Origin: Tulasnella sp. 424
Taxonomy: Eukaryota > Basidiomycota > Agaricomycetes > Cantharellales > Tulasnellaceae
Assembly: GCA_019633425.1 (NCBI GenBank)
Contig: WSUB01000081.1
Span: 1 to 64,000 of the forward strand
Direction: 5' to 3'
Length of the DNA: 64,000 nt
Each line of letters opens with the position of its first letter. The first letter of the stretch is position 1. Below, piece after piece: positions 34,673 to 46,896 of this stretch. The notes under the pieces are model-generated. The model did not search any database. It was given only the letters and a program-made list of their open reading frames with translations, and was not told the origin of the DNA. Both the position numbers and the translations under genes were made by a program.

Positions 34673-37059
34673 ATGGCTCAGCCAGCTCTGACCGCTGCAG
34701 ACGTTGGAGCAGTCGGGTCCTTCTGCTCAGTCCAGAAGCGCGCTCTTGGTCTAGCTTCTGAGGACAAGAAAGTATTCATACTTCACGATGAAGATCAAAA
34801 CTCAACCATCGCTCGTCATCAAACAGCTGGGTTAGCTGCAACGCTAGACGAGATGGGCGTCACGACGTACTATCGGTAAGACTCCAGTGCTCGGGTGGTG
34901 TTCTGACTGCTCGACATTGACGCGAGTATCCCTAATCTTCTAGAAATGGTCCATTCACCAGCTACGGTTCAGACCCAAATGCCGATCCTCTTGACCTTGC
35001 CAGCTACAAGCGCTCATGGCTCGGTCGGAACAAAGGTGATCTTGATGTACGTAACTAGAGTCGAGGGTGCACACCCCGCTTCTAGACTAACGGTTAATCG
35101 TACTTTCTCAGAAATCCGTGCAATTCGTCCGAGCCACCTGTGATGGCAAAGGACCGTACTACGCGCTGATGGCCCTTGGCAAGTCCATCCCCATCGCCGA
35201 AGCCGTTGCAGCGAAGCACGATGCGCATATCGAAGTCCTCTCGTCATCTAATCAAACGGCTACGTCAGTCTCGTACCCAATTCTCTTCTTGACGTCCCAA
35301 AAGGCCTACCGCTTTACGGTCGACCTTTCTTCGCCTCTTGACACCGATATCACTCCCCAACTCCTCGACCTCCCCATCGTCAGCGACATTTCCAACGTAG
35401 TCGACGGGAAATCCAAAATATTTGCTTTCCCTAAACCGTCTCTCGCTGAACTGAAAGCCCAGAAGCAGGCCAGGAAAGCAGCTCATCGGGAGCGGTCGAT
35501 GCAAGGCCCGCTGCCCAAGGATCGGACTAACGAACCGACAGACCCGAACGCCGCTTCCGCCAAGAAACCTCTGAAGAAGCCTGAATGGTCTTGGCCATAC
35601 GCACCATCCGCCATTGCCGAATGGGTTGCCAAACCGGACCTGCCAAGCCCAACCGATAGTGGCAAAGGCCAGCTCCACCCAGCGACTGCGCCAGTCTCCA
35701 ACTACATCTCGTCCCCCGCCGCTGAACCGGTCACGCCTTGCCCTCTCGACTCCCTAGAGCCTATGATCCAGTGGCTCAATAAGAACGAGGACTTCAACCC
35801 GTCTCAAGAGCCCCGTGTTGACTTTACGAAAGGATCGATTCTGGGAAAAACTACGCGTGGAGGTGGGGTCAGCGTTGACCTGTGCAAGCAAGTCGTTGGG
35901 CCAGTTGGCATCGGGCCTATCATGGATGCTGTCGCGAATAACGATAATATCGACCGATTCTTGCTCGGGAATAACATCGTGACGGACCGAGGAGCTGAAG
36001 TCATCGCGAACTTCATCAGAAGGGACAAGCAGAAACCTAATGGCGGAAGGATCTACAACTACTACGTAAGTTCGTCCCACTCGCGCTTCGACTCGTGCCT
36101 ATAAAACTCATATGTGATTGAAATTCTAGCTGGCAGGAAACTCGATTTCGGCAAAGGGAATCTCCAGCATTTCTGATGCTCTTACTCACGACCCCGTTGT
36201 CACCGCACTTTGGCTTAAGCGAAACAACCTCGGTCCTGACGGAGCACTCGCTCTATCCAACATGCTCACCCATAATACACGCCTCGAAGTCCTCGACCTC
36301 GTCAACACGAATGTCGGAGATGCGGGAGCCGAGCACGTTTTCCGTGCTCTCGCCCAGAACCCCAACTCCGCTCTCCGCCATTTATACTTCGGGACAGCTG
36401 GACACGGCCCCGCTACCGCCCATGCTGCGGCTGCGTATCTGAAGTCGGGTCACTGCCGACTTCGAACTCTGTTCTTAGGGTTGTCCCGGCTTGGTGACGA
36501 TGGTGCGAAGGTTTTGGCTGAGAGACTGAGGGAGCAAGAGACGATCGAGCGGCTGGGACTGAGCAGCTGCCTCATCGGCGACGTTGGTGCTATTGCCATC
36601 GCGGATGCTTTGAGGGAAGGCAAAGGGTCGAAAGCCATTGTCAACCTCGACCTGGGATGGCGCCGTGGCACCCTTGAGTTGGGTGAAGAAGGCAACTTCA
36701 TCGGAGACGAAGGGGCTATGAAACTGGGAGAGCTCCTCATTCACACGGGGTTGAGAGCGATCGACTTGACCAACTCGAAGATGTCGTTTGAAGGGATGGA
36801 GGAGTTTGTCAAGCGGTTCGTGGAGGGCAACGAACGTGTTTTGGACGTCAAGTTGAAGCAGAGGTATGACGGTACAAGGAGGAACGTGAAGGCGGAGAAG
36901 AGAGCCAAGGAACTCAGGCAGGCAAACTGGGCGAAGTTCGAAGATGGGTTGAAGGAGGCGACAGATACAGCCGAAATAGCTGAAATGGAGCGGGTTAAAG
37001 ACGCGCTTGAGCCTCAGCACGTCAAAGAGATTTATTCTGTTTACAGAGGTAACATGTAA
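34673..37059 (+). CDS. Ribonuclease-inhibitor-type LRR protein
   Basis: Four exons, 34673-34875, 34944-35046, 35112-36065 and 36130-37059, give 729 residues. The N-terminal region is variable and Pro/Lys-rich. From about residue 395 there are RNI-like leucine-rich repeats: DRFLLGNNIVTDRGAEVIAN, LAGNSISAKGI, ALWLKRNNLGPDGALALSNM, LEVLDLVNTNVGDAGAEHVF, LGLSSCLIGDVGAIAIADAL. The consensus L-x-L-x-x-N-x-(I/L)-x-(D/A)-x-G-A is that of RNI/RanGAP-type repeats. The C-terminus is a charged helical stretch. Such proteins usually mediate binding; I cannot assign a partner. No GAP arginine motif was identified. Confidence 0.85.
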
Positions 37060-37444
37060 AAGTATCGAAACGTATTCTATAGCGATGGTGCTCTGCGTAC
37101 ACCACTGTTTCAATCTCATTGCAATTGTTTAAATTTGGCTGAGGCTCCCCTTTGCCTTTCCTACTGTGTTGACTGATAGGAACGAAAAAGTTCGGCTTGA
37201 GATGACAACTTGCTCTTTGCGAGATTTTCATTCGGAGAAAGGAAGGATACGAGCAGCGGGGTCGTTTCAGAACACAGTCGCATTCACGTAGTCTTTTTAC
37301 GCGCTCATTGCGATATGGGTTGTGGAACAGAAATATTGAAGGCATTGCATGTACGGCTGCGATTATCGAATTTCAATCGTGGTCGCGGCGTAGGTTTGAT
37401 TAGTTCTTCAAACACAATATAAAGTAAGAACGCGCAGAGGGAGA

Positions 37445-38200
37445 ATGCAGTGGCCCAAAGCGTTGGAACGTTACCTGTTCGGGAATGTTTACACCGAGAC
37501 CCTATCACCATCCTATAAAACCCAGGATTTTCCACCAACCGGCAATTGTCTTATCTTTGACTCTGACCTAGTATTAAGCAGTGAGTTCTTACCTGGAGCT
37601 CCATCCACATTTGCTGATGCAAGAGTTTCCAACAGGTCTCCCATGTCTACCGAAATCGAAGGAGATTACGCAGAACTGTTGATCGAACAGCATCGAATAC
37701 GGGCCATCAGCTCAGCATACAATGTCCCATTCAAACAGATCGACATTGACTACATATGGTTCGAGGCCTTCCGCACGTGGTTCCCAACTAGCAACGGATG
37801 GAAGGTCAGACTGCTGAATGGAACCGACTCATTCACTGTGGGCTTCAAAGTTTGTGTCAATGTCGATTCAGATGGACAGTCCATCCAAGACGGGAATCGA
37901 GAACGGCTGGCTTCCGAGCAGATTGTCATTCTGTCTGTCATCAATATGCCAAGTTAATCAAGCGACCGCGATGATGCTGTTGCCTTGCAGGAGCTTAAAA
38001 GCATCATGGAGGAGGTCTCGTGGGAGTGCGGCATGTCGGCTGTTTGGGGAGTTGCAGCAGTTGGATTTCGATGGATGGCCGTTAAGAAGGAACGTTCCGC
38101 GAAGGTAGAGAGCATCGTTGACTGGAAGAATGATGTCCTCGACTTCGAGTCGTCGGAAATCATGAGGAATCTAGCCCATACCATTAAAGGTTCAGTTTGA
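37445..38200 (+). CDS. Hypothetical protein, two exons
   Basis: Exon 1 37445-37936 and exon 2 37991-38200 join in phase 0 to give 233 residues. The donor GTCATC is weak but the acceptor TTGCCTTGCAG is good and a GTTAATC branch-like site lies between. Without the intron the frame would stop at 37957. The protein is acidic in its middle (EIEGDYAELLIEQHRIRAIS, FKQIDIDYIWFEAFRTWFP) and has a hydrophobic stretch in exon 2 (SAVWGVAAVGFRWMAV). I do not recognise it. Confidence 0.5.
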
Positions 38201-38433
38201 ACCTCGTGTATTGTAATATTGTTGCTCGAGTACTTTGTCAACTCTCTAGTCGTTCTTCAATATCACTCGGTACGCATATGTTGTGCAGCTCGAGCTCGTA
38301 AGGCTTGCAACAACAGCTTCAAACTCGGCGCGTGTATGATCCACGGGCCATAGGCGTAAGGTTCGGTCTCCATGTGAATCAGAGGGGTCTCGGCGCTTTG
38401 TCATCGACGACAGATGCGTCGTGGTCCTGAGTG

Positions 38434-40479
38434 TTACGAAGCTGAAATGCGCCCTTCGACAACGGTAACGTGCCAATAGCCCCAAGGTGGTTTCTTGCTT
38501 GTCACGCAGTTCAGATTGTAACAGCTGACAAGGTAGACTCTGCCGCAATTTGACATATATTCAATCAAATCCATATGTTGGACATAACCACGAATCTCGG
38601 GGAGCATTAAAAACTCCTGTGAACTTGGGAAGGACTGATTATCAAGCCCGCTTGCATGTCTTCGCATGTTTTCCTTCCCGCCAGTCACTGTGAAGCAATA
38701 TCCATCAGAAATTGGTGAAATATTGGGCGTAAAGATTTTACTGACGCTTTCTGGCAAGCCATGCCGCAATACGATGTCTATCCACGGGTCAAGTCAGAGA
38801 GGCTACCGATGTGAAACGGAGATCATACCCACCACCTTGCAGCGCGAGCATATCAAGGGAACATATGGGAAATCTGATTCCGCCGCGGTCAATCCGTATA
38901 AAGGACATCTGGTCCACGAGCAAAGATATCCTTCCGCTGGTAGCGATTGCGATACTACCCCTTCAACGTACTTAGTTTCGAGCGAGGTTTCAAATCCAGC
39001 TCGGACATTGAATGAATCCCAGAGCTTTTTCACGGGGTCCTCTCCGGCTGAATCATATATACAACGGCGAAGGACGCGAAAGTTTCGTGCAGCGATCAGC
39101 CATCTTGTTACCAAAGTCTGGTCAATCTGATCAGGATGTCGGTTGAGAGCGTCAATAACCTGATTCAGCACTGGCTGTAAGGTAGTCAAGCCTGAATGAG
39201 GATAAACTGGGTTAGATAGGTCGGCTCCTAGAGCGTTAAAAGGGCATCTTACAGTCTGAGTGAAGCTCCAAATCAATTGTTCCGAGACCTTTGGCAAGTG
39301 CCTGGATAAAGTCGCTCTCTTTCAGCAGTTTCATTGTTAGGGCACTCCGTTGAGCTCGAGAGACTCCGCAAACAGTGTTTAACCTTTGATGGAAGTGAGA
39401 TTGGCTCGAATAGACGAGTGAGGAAGCACGCACGTTGCGGAGTGTAGACAGATCTGTCGTAGAAGATTGCCTTCCCATGCGTCGGTCGCGGATACCCGTA
39501 TCCAATTCCACGCCGAGTTAATAACGGCACTAATCATGTCTGCTTCCCATATAGCCCGCCGGAATGGTGCCTCGCTTCCCTTATTGAGAAACACCAGGAA
39601 TAAGGCAATACCCATCACGGCAGAGATTTGGTCATCGTGCGTTTGAAGGACACGAAGCAAGTAGTCTGATGCTCTGCGTGCATCGTATTGCGAGGTAGTT
39701 CGACGGATTACTTGATCGTAAACGTCCAGCGAGCGATCAGCGGCTGCCAAGCCAGGAACGAGGCGGTAGAGCATTGACATGTCGTCGAGCTTGAGCAAGT
39801 CGGGTCTTTCAGTATGGTCGAGGTAGTACCTAACAAGGATTTCTGCGATAGATTGCCTGGTTTTGAGGTCAAGGCTGAGAAGTGCAGATGTGTCAAATCG
39901 GGTTCGTGAGCTCTGATGGACTAGAGTGGCGATAAGGGACGTACAAGGAGAGAGTCCCCGTGTTGACATAAGCGCAGTCCACTGTGCATAGCACGCCGTA
40001 CTGAACGTCCATCGCCCAGGGTGGTTGTGGGAGTGATTTAGGCGCGATGGTTAACACTAGGGACGATCCGATGATGCGAGGAAACACATCGTGGATCCTC
40101 CTAGTGGATTGGAGTACTGTACTAGATGATGTTTCTCGAGCAGAAAGAATAATGACTCGGGCAACGAGTAGTGCGAAAGCGTGGAAATCAATGGCGCTCG
40201 CCTGGACGGGTTCAAAATCAGTGAGTCAGTGAGGAAGGGATGGCCAGGTTAATGGTACTCTGAACGTACCGTTACTGGAGGGGAGGAGCCGAATAGCTTT
40301 ACCACACAGTCTATCAGACCGCTTTCCCTGTATATCGCCCAAAGAATCTCGTTCTCGGGAGTGTTTGGCTTAATTTCTCTAGCTTCCCTCAAGTACTCGA
40401 TGTATGTGCTCTTTCTTTCCTCTGGTATGAATCTCCTGCGAAGGTCGGACACTATGTGGTAGCAGACAAGGGGATCCAT
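38434..40479 (-). CDS. Helical protein with an incomplete MYND-like zinc finger
   Basis: Six exons, 40270-40479, 39945-40201, 39434-39874, 39253-39383, 38829-39191 and 38434-38777, give 581 residues; an upstream in-frame ATG at 40611 would extend it. Most is alpha-helical (KTRQSIAEILVRYYLDH, LDVYDQVIRRT, LLKESDFIQALAKGL). Exon 5 ends in CSWTRCP...LICSRCKVV, the first two Cys pairs of a MYND finger. The exon then splices to DIVLRHGLPE, so the second half (C-x3-C and H-x3-C) is absent. MYND proteins with long helical N-termini are numerous in Agaricomycetes; the rest may be a retained version lacking the finger. It starts about 540 bp from SMC2 on the opposite strand. Confidence 0.7.
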
Positions 40480-41016
40480 GGGTGGGTTGGAGTGAGGGGG
40501 GGGGGTGGTGGATTGGAAGGTCTCTAGGTCTGCACTGGTGGGATGGAGAAAGCAATGCCTGGGCGCGGAAGCAACGTGTTCCGAAATATCAAAGGTTGAC
40601 AAACATTCCATCAGATAGCCTTGTGGCGGCTTTATCAGAGGTCCGAGGCACACAGACATGCGGGCTGGTGGGCATGCCCTCGGGCGATAGAGGCCTCGAG
40701 GGTTCCAAAACCCTGGCCTCTCGTCACAGGGGGCAGACAATGCGCGGTGCTACCTGTGCGGCGTTAATGCCATCGAATCGTTTACCAGCGGGCAAGACAT
40801 CAAAAGCCACCGAAAGAATGGAAGTGCTGGGGGGTGCTTTACAGCCTGTGGAACACTTGGGAGTTCGGGATGCTCCGTGCTCATGTTCGTGCCTGTAGCT
40901 TGTTGTCTCCGAGAGGTCGCCGGAATTTGGAACAGGGTGCGCGTTTGTTTACCCAGCGCGTTTCCTTCACCAACCACCAACACTACCAGTTACCTTGAAG
41001 CCTCCCCCCAGCAAAC

Positions 41017-44000
41017 ATGCGAATAGAGGAGCTCGTGATCGAAGGTATCGTGGACAAAATTTTTTCGATTGATGGTGCTCTGAAGCGATCGCGACAGGCT
41101 TCAAGTCCTACCCAGTCCGGACTCAAATCACTGGCTGGGACTCTTCCTTCAACGCCATCACCGGTCTCAATGGCTCCGGGAAATCCAATATATTGGATGC
41201 AATTTGCTTTGTGCTTGGTCTTACCGACATGTCCAAGGTGAGCTTGAACTGGAGCAACGTGCGTTGGGACTGGCCGTGACGCGCCCCCTCCCTTTAGTTA
41301 CGATGCCAAAACCAGCAAGATCTCATTTACAAACGTGGCGCGGCTGGAGTGACGAAAGCTAGCGTAACGATCGTGTTCGACAACTCCGACCGAAGCAAGA
41401 GTCCTGCTGGATTTGAGGACCAGAAACAAATTACCGTGACGCGGCAGGTTCGAACGCGTCTTCCTCATCCGTAGCACGCGTCGACTAACTTGGCCAATTG
41501 GGCCCGTAGATTGCTCTCCCGAATATCTCGAAATACCTCCTGAACGGTCACAAGGCGCAGCAACAAGCCGTTCACTCCCTCTTCCAGTCGGTCCAGCTCA
41601 ACATCAACAACCCCAACTTCCTCATTCAACAAGGGCGGATCACCAAGGTTCTCAACATGCGTCCGCAGGAGATCCTAGGTCTAGTTGAGGAGGCCGCCGG
41701 AACGCGTATGTTCGAGGATCGCAAGGAGAAAGCCATCCGAACAATGAGCAAAAAGGAGAAGAAGGTTGAAGAAATCACCTCCTTGCTCGACGAAGAAATC
41801 ACTCCAAAGCTGGACAATCTACGTGCAGAGAAGCGGTCCTACCTAGCCTACCAAAAAGCTTGTACCGAAATCGAACGCCTCACTCGTCTCCTCAAAGCCT
41901 ACCAATGGTCCCAAATCCAGGAGCAGATCATCGGTCGCAAGGAGAGCATCAAGGAACACGCTCTCCGTATCAAAGAGTTAGCGGAATCAAAAAAGGCGAA
42001 GGAGCGGGAAGGGAAAGAGGCGGAAAAGCAGAAAGAGCTTGTCGAGAAGAAGCGGGACAAGGAGATCGAGAAAGGCGGAAAGCTGAAGGGCTTGGAGGCT
42101 TCGGTTGAGAACGGTGAAAAGGAGCTGGCTCGATTTGTGGCGCAGGTGGAAATCAAGGAGAGCACTATTGTTGAAGAGGAAAAGAAGGCGATTGAACTCG
42201 AGCAAGCTCTTCAAGGGGTAAGTAATGAAGACACGGGACAAACCTGCGAGCCTAACCTCTCCGTTGCAGATGAAAGAGGCTGTTGTCCAAAAACGAGAAC
42301 AGGTCACTCAACTAGACAGGGCTTACACGACCGTTAAAGATGCCCAAACCGCCGCTCAGGGGAAACTTGCAACCTCCGAAGAATTGCTACAAACTCTTAT
42401 TACCGGTCTCGCCAGCTCCCAAAACAACAATAACAGCTCTGGCGGCGGCTACCTTGGCCAAATTGCCGCTGCGCAGAAACGGGCGGCTGATGCCAAAACT
42501 GAGGAAGACGGTGCCAAGATGAGACTCACGATGGTCGAAAAGGAGCTGAAGGAGAAGGAAGCGAAGAAAAGGCAGTTAGAGAAAGAAGGTGGCGAAGGCC
42601 AGAAGGCTCTGGAGAGGGGAAGGAAAGAGATCGAAGCCCTTCGTCAGAGGACAGGCGCAACTGGTTGGAGTGCGGAGAAGGAGGACGAGGCTGGTAGAAA
42701 GGTATCCGCAGCGAGGGAGGAGGTCAAACGACTCAGCGAGGTGGGCTTGCATGGACGATACTAAATCACGTTGGTTCTGAACATTGTCTCCTCTAGGAAC
42801 TTTCTTCCCTTCGACACTCCTTGACGTCGCTGGACTTCACGTACTCCGACCCTTATCCTGGTTTTAACCGGAGCCTCGTCAAAGGGCTGGTGGCTTCTCT
42901 GCTTGAACTTGATCCTAGTCACTTCGACAAGACCACTGCCTTGGAGATCGCCGCCGGTGCAAGGTTATACAATGTTGTGGTGGAAGATGAGAAAGTGGCA
43001 AGCCAGTTGCTCAATAACGGCAAGCTGAAGAAGCGTGTGACGATCATCCCTCTCAACAAAATTCAGACCAACCCAATTCCGGCTGCTGTAAGTGATCATT
43101 CTCGGTTCCGTGAACCATTTACTGACCTCCCCTCATGACCGATTAGAAAATCTCTAGAGCGCAAAAGATTGCTCCCGGCAAAGTCAATGCCGCCATTTCT
43201 CTCGTTGGCTATCCCGAGGAAGTCGGCGCGGCCATGTCCTACGTATTCGGTACGACTCTGATCTGCGCAGATAATGAGTCTGCGAGTGCTGTTGCATTCG
43301 ACCGGGACATCTCCCTCTATTCGGTCTCTGCGGATGGAACGGCTTACGACCCATCTGGAACTCTCTCTGGCGGCGCTGCTCCGAGTGGTAGTGGTCTTCT
43401 CGTCAAGGTGCAGAAGATCAAGGAGGTAGAAAGGAAGCTTGAACAAGCTCGGAAGGTTGCCGGTGGGGACGGTGATGACGGCAGAAGGGCCGCTTGGAGG
43501 ACTTTGGCTCGAGAGTTGGAGATCAAGGAGCACGAGGTTCGGTTGCTCGAAGAGCAAGTCGGAGGAAGTAACGCCGCGATGGTAGGTCCAAGTGCGTCGA
43601 GCTGATTGGGTCATCACTTACCTTTCTTCCTTAGATTGGCGCTGAAGTTGAAAATCTAAAGACCGCTCTCGCCGAGTTGAAGCAGACTGTTCAAGATGCG
43701 AAGACGAAGCAGAAGGAAGCCGCCGACGAATGCAAGAAGCTTGAGAAGGATATGAACGACTTTAAGAACAACAAAGACTCGAAATTAAAGGAACTTAAGG
43801 TTCGGACAGGCAGCGTTATATCCCTCTCGCCATTGCACTGAACATGGGTTGTACGACAACAGGCTGAAATCTCCAAGCAAAAGTCCGACATATCTAAGCA
43901 AAACGCGATTGTTAAGCAGCACCAAAAGGAGCTGCAGACTGCACAGCTTGAACTTGGTAAGTTGTTCCTCGAAACTCGGGTAACCAAACTCGCCGCCAAC

Positions 44001-45430
44001 GATTTCATGCTCGCAGAATCGCTCGAGAAGGATATCGAATCTTCAGCTGCCGAAGTCCAAGGTGCAAAGGAAGCTGTTGTCAGCGTGCGCGAGGAGCTAG
44101 AACAGCTCCAGGCCGACGTAGCGCAGTTCCAGGTATGTCCTCGGATATGGAACTCGGTTCGCGGTCAACTCATTCTACTGCTTCGTAGGCCGCACACGAG
44201 AAGAACGTGGCCAAGCTAAAGAAGGAACGTGCCGCCCTTACCCGGTTCGACGAAGAGCTTGCGGATCTGGACCAGGTCATCAAGGCGAAGAAGCAAGAGA
44301 TAGTCGATGTCGATTTGGAGATTCAGCAGGCAGAGCACGATCACAAGTCCATGGACGCTCAGCTCGCAAATCTCATCTCTCAAGGGGATAAGATGGAGAA
44401 GAAGTATCCATGGATCGAGGATGAAAAACGGTGAGTGGACGAGGTTCCTCGGAACAGCTAGTCCCGTTTGAGATTAATTTTGCCGAACACGTAGATTGTT
44501 CGGAAAACCGGGTTCGGCTTATGACTTCAACGACCCAAATGCCGACATGAAGAAAATGGCCGATAAAGCTCGTGAGCTGGAGGAATCACAGAAGGGAATG
44601 TCGAAGAAGGTTAACCCGAAAGTGGTCAACATGATCGATAGGTAGGACCGAGAGACCGAACAACAAAGCATTGTCATTTTGACGCGATCTTCTTCCTAGC
44701 GTCGAGAAGAAAGAAGCTGCGCTGAAGAAGATGTTGACAACAGTTTTGAAAGATAAGACGAAGATCGAAAAGACGATAGAAGAGCTGGAAAGGCATAAGC
44801 GCGACGCGTTGGAGAAGTGCTGGACGAAAGTCAACGCCGACTTCGGTGACATCTTCGCCGAACTGCTTCCCGGAAACTTTGCCAAGCTGGTTCCGTCCGA
44901 CGGAAACGACGTAACTCAGGGATTGGATGTCAAAGTACGATTAGGAAGCGTCTGGAAGGAGAGTTTGACCGAGTTGAGTGGTGGGCAACGGTACGTTCAC
45001 TCTCTTGTTTGATCACGCTCCAGTGAGACTAAACCTTTCTCGTCGTCAGGTCCCTGATCGCCTTGTCCCTCATCCTTTCGCTCCTCCAAGTCAAACCCGC
45101 TCCGATGTACATCCTCGATGAGATCGACTCGGCTCTGGACTTGTCGCACACGCAGCATATCGGGCAGCTGTTCCGGTCAAGGTTCAAAGGGTCTCAGTTC
45201 ATTGTCGTCAGTCTGAAAGAGGGCTTATTCACCAACGCCAACGTGCTGTTCAAGGCCCGATTCCGTGATGGGACCAGTGTTGTGGAGGTATGGCGTGGCG
45301 TTTCTCCTTTCCGTGCCAATCTGACATAAAGTGCCGTTCCACTTAGCGTACTGCTCAGCGATCAGCTTCAACGATGTATGACGCTAATAAAGAGAATGAT
45401 CCAGAAGGTGGTCGACGAGGCAGACGATGA
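41017..45430 (+). CDS. SMC2: Condensin subunit SMC2
   Basis: Fifteen exons (28, 140, 150, 708, 471, 291, 435, 165, 94, 116, 242, 147, 291, 238 and 84 nt) give 1199 residues, the normal SMC2 length. The start [20 protein letters not shown] and Walker [20 protein letters not shown] are SMC2-type. [18 protein letters not shown] and [13 protein letters not shown] follow. Long coiled coils flank a hinge (exons 6-7, [28 protein letters not shown]). The C-terminal head has the signature [18 protein letters not shown] and Walker [21 protein letters not shown]. With SMC4 and non-SMC subunits it compacts mitotic chromosomes. The last exon is a short basic tail ending in RRGRR. Confidence 0.96.
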
Positions 45431-45816
45431 ATTTTGTCACATTTGGATGTACCTTCTCTCCTCATAATGTACTTGTAGTCTATTCGGCATCACTAATGTA
45501 TTCCCGCACCAATATACCTGTAGATGGTCCATGGCGTATCTAGAGGCGGATTTGGCGAGAATGGTTTTGCCCTCGAGTTCTGGTTGGCCCGTCCTTAGCT
45601 TCGATTCACGAAGCGTCTAGTGGGCGCATGGAAGCCCCAAGACTGTTCACCACGCCAGATGACAAATCACATCAAACGTCTACTTGTTCGATACAGAGTT
45701 GCAAATTCCAAGGCAATAAGGAATGGATGAGACCAGCTCGTAATACAGAAATGGTGGGATAACGAGAATGAAAGCGAAAGATGAACGAAAAAGAATGTTC
45801 TGGATAAGGACGCCTA

Positions 45817-46332
45817 TCACATCGCCCCGAGCCCACAGCAGCAGCAGAGAATACCAAAGCAAACGGTCAGACTATTTAATATCCGTCAGCTAGCTGCTGA
45901 GATGGAAAGGAAACATGTGATGAAAACTCACCATCCACAGACGTCGTTTGGTCGGAGGCACAGACAATTACAAGCCATTTTTTCTCTCTCGGGCTTATAG
46001 TCGAAGCCGGGGTTCATTTGTAGAGGGTCCGGCGAAGGTTGACGAGTTACCATTTGCGGCGGAGGGTATCCTTGATCTGTTTGGGACCATGGTGGTATGG
46101 ATCTGTTGAGATTCCCCTGGTTTACACTGTTATGATAGGACGCTGGAAACAGGAACATAAGAATCAGGGGAGCCATTAGGTAAACTGCCATTTACTTACC
46201 TGGAGGGAAATGTACGGGTTCTGGGGAATTTGGCTTGCGATTTTCTGTCGAGCCTAGGGGAGGCTCGTAATGGAATTGGGGTTGAGGTGCGTGCTGAGCT
46301 GGCGGATGTGAATCTTCGAATGGAGCGGACAT
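45817..46332 (-). CDS. Small Pro-rich protein with Cys-rich C-terminus
   Basis: Exons 46200-46332, 45932-46142 and 45817-45871 give 132 residues. The N-terminus is Pro/His/Gln-rich (HPPAQHAPQPQFHYEPP), then TDQGYPPPQMVTRQPSPDP. The end reads MACNCLCLRPNDVCGW followed, after splicing, by CLTVCFGILCCCC, a hydrophobic Cys cluster reminiscent of CYSTM-type membrane-linked stress proteins; this likeness is tentative. Another frame across exon 3 reads DVIGVLIQNILF and on to 45680, a possible two-span segment, but it does not fit the splice phase. The start is the first ATG after a CT-rich leader. Confidence 0.6.
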
Positions 46333-46896
46333 TTGAGGAGGGGGTGAGGTTTGAAAGAAATGAGAGCTTGGGAGTATTTATAAATTAAAAGATCGAAGTT
46401 TTGGACGTAAGTAACTAAGCAGATCTTCCGCCTGACGACCACTCGCAGTCGAGAGGCGGTGCTTTGAGAGACGCAGAGTGCCTTGGCAGTGACGGACGAT
46501 TCCCACAAAGTATTCCAAATGGGTAAATAAAGGGCCGACGTCAGCTTTGCGTTTGATAGCAAAGGCAGGTCCCCAGTGTTGTGCAAGAGAGGTGGAGGGA
46601 AACGGCGATGCTCAACCCGCCATCTTTTGGCACGGCCAGAGCACGTGACCCGCGGTGAGGGATTTTTTAGGGCCCGCCCCTGTGCTAAACTCCGCCCCGT
46701 CGGAACCTTGCCGCGCCCAAAGGCCGATTGAAGCAAGTCGCGGTGCACTGACAAGCCCCCGTGAACAAAGGACATGCCCTACCTCTAGCTGCAAACTTTT
46801 TGGAAGGATTGCCACTGACACAGCTGAACAGCAGTGTGTAACATACGCCGCAAGACTAAATCCAAAAGTACCATTTGAATCGATCGACAAGTTGCG
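46333..46896. other. Intergenic, no gene recognised
   Basis: Lies between the 5' end of the small Cys-rich gene and the 3' end of the first Gag-like gene of the array. No coding signature, repeat or strong element seen. Confidence 0.45.
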
